From Xanthobacteraceae bacterium (lineage in GTDB: Bacteria; Pseudomonadota; Alphaproteobacteria; Rhizobiales; Xanthobacteraceae): 11,351 nucleotides of DNA. The stretch spans positions 1 through 11,351 of the forward strand of contig JAICQA010000054.1 of NCBI GenBank assembly GCA_025929595.1, in the 5' to 3' direction. The notes beneath the pieces were generated by a model. That model was not told the DNA's origin, did no database searches, and saw only the letters and a program-made list of their open reading frames with translations. Position 1 is the stretch's first letter, and each line of letters starts with the position of its first letter. The translations under genes and the position numbers were made by a program. Below are positions 6,265 to 11,351 of this stretch, piece after piece.

Positions 6265-7470
6265 ATGTTGAAAGACCAGTCAAAATTGAACATGGCGGCT
6301 GCGCGAACGCTCCTGCGGCCTTCAAAGCGCGGAGACGTTCCGCCCTTCATGGTGATGGATGTCATGACCGCCGCGGCTCGCATCGAGGACGCGGGCGGTC
6401 ATGTGATTCACATGGAAGTGGGGCAGCCTGCGGCGGCGGCGCCGCGGACGGCGATTGCGGCGGCTCGTGCCGCGCTCGATGTCGGCCGCATCGGCTACAC
6501 GGAGGCATTGGGAATTCCACCGCTCAGAGCGCGCATCGCTCGCCACTACGCCGAGACATATGGGGCGGAGGTCGATCCGGCGCGCATCGTTGTGACGACG
6601 GGCTCGTCGGGCGGTTTCGTCCTCGCGTTCCTGGCGATGTTCGAGCCCGGTGACCGCGTCGCCGTCGCAGAACCCGGCTATCCGCCGTACCGGCATATCC
6701 TGACCGCACTCGGCTGCGAGCCGGTGGCGATCGAGATTTCCGAGAACACGCGCTGGGCGCTCACCAGGGAAGCACTGATCGCCGAGCACGCGCGCAAGCC
6801 ATTACAGGGCGTGATTGTCGCGAGTCCCGCCAATCCCACCGGCACCATGGTACGCGAGGAGGTGCTGAAGGAGCTGATTGGCGCCTGCCATGACGCGGGC
6901 ATCAGGTTCATCTCCGACGAAATTTATCACGGCCTCGACTACGCGTTTCCCGCCGCTACCGCGGCGAAGATCGATCACGACGCGCTCGTGATCAACTCCT
7001 TCTCGAAATATTTCTGCATGACCGGCTGGCGCGTCGGCTGGATGGTCGTGCCCGAGCCGCTCGTGCGCAATGTTGAACGCCTGCAACAGAACCTCGCGAT
7101 CTCCGTGCCGACGCTTTCGCAGATTGCCGCCGTCGCTGCCTTCGATGGCCGCGCGGAGATGGACGGGGTCAAGCACGGATACGAAGAGAACCGCCGCATC
7201 CTCATTGAGGGCCTGCCCAAAGCAGGGCTCGAACATTTCCTGCCGGTGGACGGCGCGTTCTATCTTTACGCGGATGTCTCGCGCTTCTCGAACGACAGTC
7301 TCGATTTCGCGCGCCGCATGTTGCAGGAGACGCATGTCGCGGCGACCGCGGGCGTCGATTTCGACACGCGGCGAGGCAATCAGTTCGTGCGGTTCTGCTA
7401 TGCCGGCCCGGCGGCGGAAATGCACGAAGCGGTCGAGCGTATCGGGAAGTGGCTGAAGCACAGCGGTTGA
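6265..7470 (+). CDS. Class I/II pyridoxal-phosphate-dependent aminotransferase
   Basis: This is a cytoplasmic fold-type I PLP enzyme of the aspartate-aminotransferase superfamily, 401 residues from this start. Visible motifs are HMEVGQP near the N-terminus (49-55), the phosphate-binding TTGSSGGF (111-118), SPANPTG (187-193, Asn190), SDEIYHGL (217-224, Asp218 to the pyridine nitrogen, Tyr221), and the Schiff-base lysine in NSFSKYFCMTGWRVGW (Lys248). RFCYA follows, with Arg376 for the substrate carboxylate. The amino-acid specificity cannot be read from these motifs. The start is uncertain: an ATG at 6292 would give 392 residues, nearer the usual length, and neither ATG has a good ribosome site. 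A further in-frame extension to 6184 reads through the promoter region and looks non-coding. The gene diverges from the M48 gene and is followed after 7 bases by chrA on the same strand. Confidence 0.93.
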   Translation: MLKDQSKLNMAAARTLLRPSKRGDVPPFMVMDVMTAAARIEDAGGHVIHMEVGQPAAAAPRTAIAAARAALDVGRIGYTEALGIPPLRARIARHYAETYGAEVDPARIVVTTGSSGGFVLAFLAMFEPGDRVAVAEPGYPPYRHILTALGCEPVAIEISENTRWALTREALIAEHARKPLQGVIVASPANPTGTMVREEVLKELIGACHDAGIRFISDEIYHGLDYAFPAATAAKIDHDALVINSFSKYFCMTGWRVGWMVVPEPLVRNVERLQQNLAISVPTLSQIAAVAAFDGRAEMDGVKHGYEENRRILIEGLPKAGLEHFLPVDGAFYLYADVSRFSNDSLDFARRMLQETHVAATAGVDFDTRRGNQFVRFCYAGPAAEMHEAVERIGKWLKHSG

Positions 7471-7477
7471 GCGGGGC

Positions 7478-8719
7478 GTGACAAAGAAAAAAGAAAGCCA
7501 GGCAAAATCGCCGCAGCCGGCGCTCAAGGGCTCCGTTCTCGAAGTCCTCGAAGCCTTCGCCAAGCTCGGCCTGACCTCCTTCGGAGGACCTGTCGCCCAT
7601 CTCGGATATTTCCGCACCGAGTTCGTCGAACGGCGCAAATGGCTGAGCGACAAGTCCTATGCCGATCTCGTCGCGCTCTGTCAGTTCCTGCCCGGCCCCG
7701 CGTCGAGCCAGGTCGGGATGGGACTCGGCCTCCTGCGCGCCGGCTATCCCGGCGCGCTGGTCGCGTGGCTCGCCTTCACGCTGCCGTCGGCTCTCGCCCT
7801 CGTTCTCTTTGCCTATGGCATCGAAGCGCTTGGTGGCGCTACGGGCTCGGGCTGGCTGCAGGGTTTGAAGGTCGCAGCGGTAGCGGTCGTTGTGCAGGCC
7901 GTTCTGGGCATGATGGTCACGCTCGCACCCGACCGCAAACGCGCGACACTCGCTGTGGCCGCCGCCGTTCTCGTGCTCTTCATACCGACGGCCTTCGCGC
8001 AGATCGGAGCGATCTTGCTCGGCAGCGTCGTTGGATATTGGCTGCTGCGCGATGGCGCCACGCACGCGGAGGGCCGGCTGAACGTTCCGGTGGGGCGAAC
8101 CGCCGCCGTCGCGGCGCTCATCGTGTTTTTCGCTCTGCTCGCCCTTTTGCCGTTTCTTGCGCGCACGTCCGGCAATCAGGTGATTGCTTATTTCGACGCG
8201 TTCTATCGCGCGGGCTCGCTGGTCTTCGGGGGTGGCCATGTGGTGCTGCCGTTGCTCGAAGCGGAAGTGGTGCCACCCGGCTGGGTCAGCCGCGACACAT
8301 TTCTGGCCGGATATGGCGCGGCGCAGGCAGTGCCCGGACCTCTCTTTACGTTCGTCGCTTATCTCGGCGTCGTCATGAGTCCCGCGCCGAACGGACTTGC
8401 GGGCGCACTGCTTTGTCTCGTCGCGATCTTTCTGCCGTCCTTTCTGCTCGTCGTCGGCGCATTGCCATTCTGGGATCGGTTGCGCGCGCGGCCCGACGCG
8501 CAAGCCGCGCTGCGCGGCGTGAACGCGGCAGTTGTCGGCATTTTGCTCGCTGCGCTTTATGACCCGGTCTGGACCGCGGGGATCAGGAGCGGCGCTGATT
8601 TTGCGCTCGGTGCTGCGGCCTTCCTGCTGCTCTATCTATGGAAGACGCCGCCCTGGCTCGTGGTCGTCCTGTGCGCCGTTGCGGGCGGGCTGATTGCTTT
8701 GGCCGTGCCCGGTGCTTGA
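7478..8719 (+). CDS. chrA: Chromate transporter, long-chain (two-domain) ChrA family
   Basis: This 413-residue inner-membrane protein belongs to the CHR family, whose studied members pump chromate out of the cell. It is the long form made of two homologous halves, and the duplication is visible. SFGGPVAHLGYFR (34-46) in the first half is echoed by FGGGHVVLPLLEAEVV (250-265), and CQFLPGPASSQVG (68-80) by AQAVPGPLFTFVAYLG (282-297). Each half then continues into hydrophobic helices, with a short charged link around 190-207. The start is a GTG at 7478, 7 bases after the aminotransferase stop, with only a G-rich run as ribosome site, so translation is probably coupled. No regulator (chrB) or chrC is next to it. 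Chromate is the family's best-known substrate; without the regulators I infer but cannot prove that function. The length agrees with known ChrA proteins (about 400). Confidence 0.94.
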   Translation: MTKKKESQAKSPQPALKGSVLEVLEAFAKLGLTSFGGPVAHLGYFRTEFVERRKWLSDKSYADLVALCQFLPGPASSQVGMGLGLLRAGYPGALVAWLAFTLPSALALVLFAYGIEALGGATGSGWLQGLKVAAVAVVVQAVLGMMVTLAPDRKRATLAVAAAVLVLFIPTAFAQIGAILLGSVVGYWLLRDGATHAEGRLNVPVGRTAAVAALIVFFALLALLPFLARTSGNQVIAYFDAFYRAGSLVFGGGHVVLPLLEAEVVPPGWVSRDTFLAGYGAAQAVPGPLFTFVAYLGVVMSPAPNGLAGALLCLVAIFLPSFLLVVGALPFWDRLRARPDAQAALRGVNAAVVGILLAALYDPVWTAGIRSGADFALGAAAFLLLYLWKTPPWLVVVLCAVAGGLIALAVPGA

Positions 8720-8791
8720 CTTCGCTCCGTTCAGGCATATCTCTTACCGATGATGAGAAGCACGATCCGCCGCAAACAGTACCGCGCGGGC

Positions 8792-8807
8792 TGCCTGCAC
8801 GCAGGCA
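8792..8807. repeat. Small hairpin downstream of chrA
   Basis: TGCCTG-CACG-CAGGCA is a perfect 6-base stem with a 4-base loop, 73 bases after the chrA stop and directly followed by TTTAG. It sits 5 bases before the stronger hairpin at 8813-8836. On its own it is short; as part of a tandem pair it may help end chrA transcription or protect the 3' end. Confidence 0.35.
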
Positions 8808-8812
8808 TTTAG

Positions 8813-8855
8813 CCCGGACGATTTCGCTCGTCCGGGATTCGCTTCCTTATTTTCT
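8813..8855 (+). terminator. Likely intrinsic terminator of the aminotransferase-chrA transcript
   Basis: A perfect 9-base GC-rich stem CCCGGACGA/TCGTCCGGG (8813-8821 with 8828-8836) closes a 6-base loop. A T-rich tract follows (ATTCGCTTCCTTATTTTCTT, 8837-8856). It lies 93 bases after the chrA stop and 57 bases before rnk. The U-run is broken up, so termination may be partial. The CCCGGA/TCCGGG form also resembles palindromes scattered in Bradyrhizobium-type intergenic regions, so it could instead be a copy of such a repeat. The rest of 8720-8911 holds no gene I can support. Confidence 0.6.
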
Positions 8856-8898
8856 TAACGGAATGAACCGAAAGGCGCGCTCGCGCGTCTAATCTTTG

Positions 8899-8904
8899 AA
8901 GGAG
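8899..8904 (+). promoter_or_regulatory. rnk: Ribosome binding site of rnk
   Basis: AAGGAG lies 7 bases before the ATG at 8912. It is one of the best Shine-Dalgarno matches in the window and fixes that ATG over the in-frame ATG at 8921 (Met4). Confidence 0.8.
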
Positions 8905-8911
8905 AATTGTC

Positions 8912-9310
8912 ATGGCGAACATGGCAAACCTGCCCCCCATTGCCGTCACCACGGTCGACTTCGATCGCCTGCGTGGCCTCGCGCAGGCTCATACCCACGC
9001 GGCGAAATTTCTCGCGCGCGAGATCGAGCGCGCGCACCTGATCGAACCCGAGGACGCGAGCGAACGGCTCGTGACCATGAACGCGCGCGTCCGCTATCGC
9101 GACGACGTGACGGGCCTGGAGCGGACGGTGACGCTCGTTTACCCGGGCGAGGCGGATATTTCCGCCGGACGTCTGTCCGTGCTCACACCGGTCGGCGCCG
9201 CGCTCATCGGCATGACCGCCGGTCAGGCGATGGAGTGGGAGTCGCCTGCGGGCGGCGTGCGGTCACTCACGGTGCTGGACGTTGGCGGCGCGGTGTTAGC
9301 CGCGCCGTAA
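8912..9310 (+). CDS. rnk: Rnk-type GreA/GreB-family protein (regulator of nucleoside diphosphate kinase)
   Basis: This 132-residue cytoplasmic protein has a short helical N-terminus (about 15-42) and a C-terminal GreA/GreB-like domain (about 50-128). The domain shows LERTVTLVYPGEADISAGRLSVLTPVGAALIGMTAGQAMEW followed by LTVLDV. That pattern is typical of Rnk (136 residues in E. coli) rather than of GreA, which has a long coiled coil missing here. Rnk binds RNA polymerase without the transcript-cleavage activity of GreA/GreB and was first described as affecting nucleoside diphosphate kinase levels; the mechanism in alphaproteobacteria is unclear. It is probably a single-gene transcript: a hairpin terminator lies upstream, a strong ribosome site precedes it, and its stop is only 6 bases from the stop of the convergent SH3-domain gene. 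No promoter is obvious in 8857-8898. Confidence 0.85.
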   Translation: MANMANLPPIAVTTVDFDRLRGLAQAHTHAAKFLAREIERAHLIEPEDASERLVTMNARVRYRDDVTGLERTVTLVYPGEADISAGRLSVLTPVGAALIGMTAGQAMEWESPAGGVRSLTVLDVGGAVLAAP

Positions 9311-9316
9311 CGTCGT

Positions 9317-9712
9317 TCACCAGCGCCGTGAGTCCCACGACCGATGATACGGCGGATAGGCCGGATAAGGCGGTGGTGGAGGTGCGTAAATCACCGCAGG
9401 ACCGGGCGGGGGCGGAGGAGACGGCGGGGCGGCGTAGTAGCCGCCCGGCGGCGGACCGCCGAAATCGAGATATTGCTGACTGACAAAACCCGGATTGCCG
9501 TTCAGGAACGCCTGGCACCAGCCGCCGCCGCACGGACCGGCTTCAATCGTCGTGCCGCCGCGGATGACGCCGTAAGACGGCGCGTTCGACGACGGTCCGG
9601 CGCGGTGATTGAGGTCGTTGACGACGAGCGCCGGCGCGGATTGCGCGCTGGCGATCCCGGCTGATGCGGCCAGCGCAAGGCAGGTCGCAAACCCGGTCGA
9701 AACGATACGCAT
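9317..9712 (-). CDS. Exported bacterial SH3-domain protein with Pro/Tyr-rich tail
   Basis: This is a small secreted protein of 131 residues. The signal peptide (1-23) ends in ASA before Gln24. Residues 28-84 form a bacterial SH3 (SH3b) domain: VNDLNHRAGPSS (the NLR.GP pattern), GVIRGGTTIEA, GGGWCQA, and GFVSQQYLDF at the end. Cys61 and Cys66 could form a disulfide within it. The tail (86-131) is low-complexity, rich in Pro, Tyr and Gly, with two Pro runs and a basic/aromatic end (RSWDSRRW). SH3b domains in exported proteins often bind cell wall or other proteins; the role here is unknown. The gene follows rne by 37 bases on the same strand, with a ribosome site AAGGG 8 bases before the ATG, so it may be transcribed with rne. 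No terminator is visible in 9713-9749. It converges with rnk, 6 bases apart. Confidence 0.85.
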   Translation of the reverse strand: MRIVSTGFATCLALAASAGIASAQSAPALVVNDLNHRAGPSSNAPSYGVIRGGTTIEAGPCGGGWCQAFLNGNPGFVSQQYLDFGGPPPGGYYAAPPSPPPPPGPAVIYAPPPPPYPAYPPYHRSWDSRRW

Positions 9713-9749
9713 GGACCAACCCTTCGCTTGTGCGGGGCGATCCTAGCAG

Positions 9750-11351
9750 CTAGCGGCCGCGGTTCCACCAACCTGAGCGGCGCGGGCGGTCGGGACTCAT
9801 CGACTCCGAATCGCCGTTGGCCGGTTGCGGTTGCGCGGACTCCTCGCGCGCGGACTCTTCGGGTGCCGGATCGGCGCGGCCGAAGAATCGCTCACGCACT
9901 GTCGACTTGCGCCGGGGTTCGGGCTCCGGTTGCGGCGCGAGCCCGGGCTCGGGCGTGCGTTCCTGTATCGGCGCGGCGTTCTCGTAGCGCGGTTCGGGTG
10001 CGGGCTCGGTCACCGAACGGAACGGATCGCCGCCGGACTCGAATTGTTCTTCATGGTGAGCCGCAGGGCGCTGTTCACCTTCCGCTCCCGGCGCGCGGTG
10101 CTCGTCTTGCTCGCCGCGGTCGCGTCGATTGCGCCGGCCCCCGCGCCGTCCACGGCGCCGCCTGCGGCGTTGGCCGCCGTCTCCGTCGTCGGCATGACGA
10201 TGCTCGCCACCGTCATTGGGTTGGCCGGCCGCTTCACCGTCATCGCCTTCGTCGCCGTCAGCGGTTTCCGAATGGCTTTCCGCGCGATGTTCCTGCGGAC
10301 GCTCTTCGCCGAACGGCGCATGTTCCTGTCCTTCACGGCCCCGCCCGCGTCCGCGGCGCCTGCGCCGGCGGCGGCGCCCACGGCCATGCTCGCCGTCTTC
10401 ACCTTGCTCGCCATGCTCGCGGCCGTGCTGCGGAGCTTCGTCGGACTCTTCGTCCGTTTCGGACCCGGAATCCGCCTCGACCTCTATGTCCTCTTCGTCC
10501 TCTTCGACTTCCGGCGCGACCGAGTCCGGCGCAACGCGCGTGACGGGCGCGGCCACCGGTGGCCGCGCAGGCGGGCCGCGGTCGACCGCGAAATACTGCT
10601 GACCCGAAAGGGCTGCGTCGGCCTGAATGAGAATGTTGACGCCGAACCGTTGCTCCAGTTCCCGCAGGTGCGCGCGCTTCTGGTTGAGCAGATAGAGCGC
10701 GACGTCGGACTTGGTGCGCACGATGAGGTCGTGGCTCGAATTCTTGATGAGTTGCTCTTCGAGCGAGCGCAGCAGGTGCAGCGCGACCGACGAGACCGAG
10801 CGCACATGGCCGGTGCCGCCGCAGATCGCACAGGGGATGGTGGAGGACTCGAGCACGCCCGTGCGGATGCGCTGACGCGACATCTCCATCAGGCCGAAAT
10901 GCGAGATGCGTCCGACCTGGATGCGCGCGCGATCGTGCTTCAGGCAGTCCTTCAGCATCCGCTCGACCGAGCGGTTGTTGCGCTTCTGCTCCATGTCGAT
11001 GAAGTCGATGACGATCAGACCCGCGAGGTCGCGCAGGCGGAGCTGACGCGCCACTTCTTCGGCGGCTTCCATGTTGGTACGGAGCGCCGTGTCCTCGATG
11101 TGATGCTCGCGCGTCGAGCGGCCCGAGTTCACGTCGACCGCGACCAGCGCCTCGGTCGGATTGATGACGATGTAACCGCCGGATTTGAGCTGCACGACCG
11201 GCGAGAACATCGCGTCGAGCTGGCTTTCGACGCCGTAGCGCACGAACAGAGGCTGCGCGTCCTTGTATGGCTTCACGTTCTTTGCGTGGCTCGGCATGAG
11301 CATGCGCATGAACTCTTTGGCGTCCTTGTAGCCGTCGTCGCCGGCCACCAG
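9750..11351 (-). CDS. rne: Ribonuclease E, C-terminal part (5' end beyond window)
   Basis: RNase E is the essential endonuclease that starts mRNA decay and processes rRNA and tRNA; it scaffolds the degradosome. Only the last 533 codons are here; the frame is open through the right edge, and the first residue seen corresponds to about residue 230 of the E. coli protein. Numbering from the Val at 11348, the DNase-I-like domain has catalytic Asp72 (AVDVNSGR) and Asp115 (VIDFIDME), 43 apart like Asp303 and Asp346 in E. coli. The Zn-link CAICGGTG (Cys173, Cys176) and the small domain follow to about 256. The tail (258-532) is unstructured: an acidic block (281-303), Arg-rich block (323-338), Asp/Glu/His-rich block, second Arg-rich block (393-411), a Pro/Glu stretch, and RSGWWNRGR at the end. 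The Asp pair and Zn-link rule out most other RNases; the long tail favours rne over rng. Confidence 0.95.
   Translation of the reverse strand: MVAGDDGYKDAKEFMRMLMPSHAKNVKPYKDAQPLFVRYGVESQLDAMFSPVVQLKSGGYIVINPTEALVAVDVNSGRSTREHHIEDTALRTNMEAAEEVARQLRLRDLAGLIVIDFIDMEQKRNNRSVERMLKDCLKHDRARIQVGRISHFGLMEMSRQRIRTGVLESSTIPCAICGGTGHVRSVSSVALHLLRSLEEQLIKNSSHDLIVRTKSDVALYLLNQKRAHLRELEQRFGVNILIQADAALSGQQYFAVDRGPPARPPVAAPVTRVAPDSVAPEVEEDEEDIEVEADSGSETDEESDEAPQHGREHGEQGEDGEHGRGRRRRRRRRGRGRGREGQEHAPFGEERPQEHRAESHSETADGDEGDDGEAAGQPNDGGEHRHADDGDGGQRRRRRRGRRGGRRNRRDRGEQDEHRAPGAEGEQRPAAHHEEQFESGGDPFRSVTEPAPEPRYENAAPIQERTPEPGLAPQPEPEPRRKSTVRERFFGRADPAPEESAREESAQPQPANGDSESMSPDRPRRSGWWNRGR

Noticed and set aside
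7202..8503. Minus-strand open frame of 433 codons opposite the aminotransferase and chrA
   Set aside because: It spans two good plus-strand genes, is very charged (Arg/Glu/Gln) and shows no family motif.
8638..8892. Short plus-strand frame across the end of chrA and the following gap
   Set aside because: It overlaps chrA in another frame, reads through the terminator hairpin, and has no ribosome site.
10116..10382. Apparent nucleotide repeats in the rne tail
   Set aside because: They are runs of Arg, Gly and Glu codons in low-complexity protein sequence, not a tandem repeat array or CRISPR; there are no regular spacers.
9728..10543. Plus-strand open frame of 271 codons opposite the rne tail
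   Set aside because: It is the complement of the low-complexity Arg/Glu-rich tail; the translation is Arg/Pro/Ala repeats only.

Overview
The window is GC-rich chromosomal DNA from an alphaproteobacterium, most likely of the order Hyphomicrobiales (Bradyrhizobium / Xanthobacteraceae-like). The reasons are the compact aroQ-accB-accC block, an adjacent M48 protease and DsbA-type pair, an RNase E that ends in the alphaproteobacterial GWW motif, and strongly GC-biased third codon positions. There are no tRNA, rRNA, CRISPR, transposase, integrase or phage genes. The assignment is from protein motifs read by eye, not from a database search.

Layout. Positions 1-2924 (minus strand) hold aroQ, accB, accC and a secreted alpha/beta-hydrolase-like gene cut by the window's left edge. 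They run in one direction with gaps of 4, 13 and 27 bases and are probably one transcript. Positions 3150-3890 (plus strand) hold a lone TSUP/TauE-SafE membrane transporter. Positions 3900-6113 (minus strand) hold a BepA-like M48 metalloprotease with TPRs, followed by a ScsC/DsbA-like periplasmic thiol protein; both are exported. A 150-base divergent region precedes a class I/II PLP aminotransferase (6265-7470, plus) and a full-length two-domain ChrA chromate transporter (7478-8719, plus). After a 192-base gap with two hairpins comes rnk (8912-9310, plus). It converges on a small exported SH3-domain protein (9317-9712, minus), which lies 37 bases downstream of the 3' part of rne (9750 to the right edge, minus).

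How the genes fit together. AccB and AccC are the biotin carrier and biotin carboxylase of acetyl-CoA carboxylase (malonyl-CoA for fatty acids). AroQ makes 3-dehydroshikimate in the shikimate pathway. The M48 protease and the thiol protein look like an envelope quality-control pair. RNase E is the core of the RNA degradosome. The transporter genes are probably accessory: the TSUP gene separates dsbA from aroQ, which I recall as neighbours in related genomes, and chrA is coupled to the aminotransferase.

The region is mostly conserved housekeeping sequence and I see no clear undescribed multi-gene system. The points most worth a second look are the M48/ScsC pairing, the transporter between dsbA and aroQ, the RNase E tail with its GWW terminus, and the structured aroQ leader. 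No gene-free stretch exceeds 300 bases; the longest are 2925-3149, 8720-8911 and 6114-6264, each described below.
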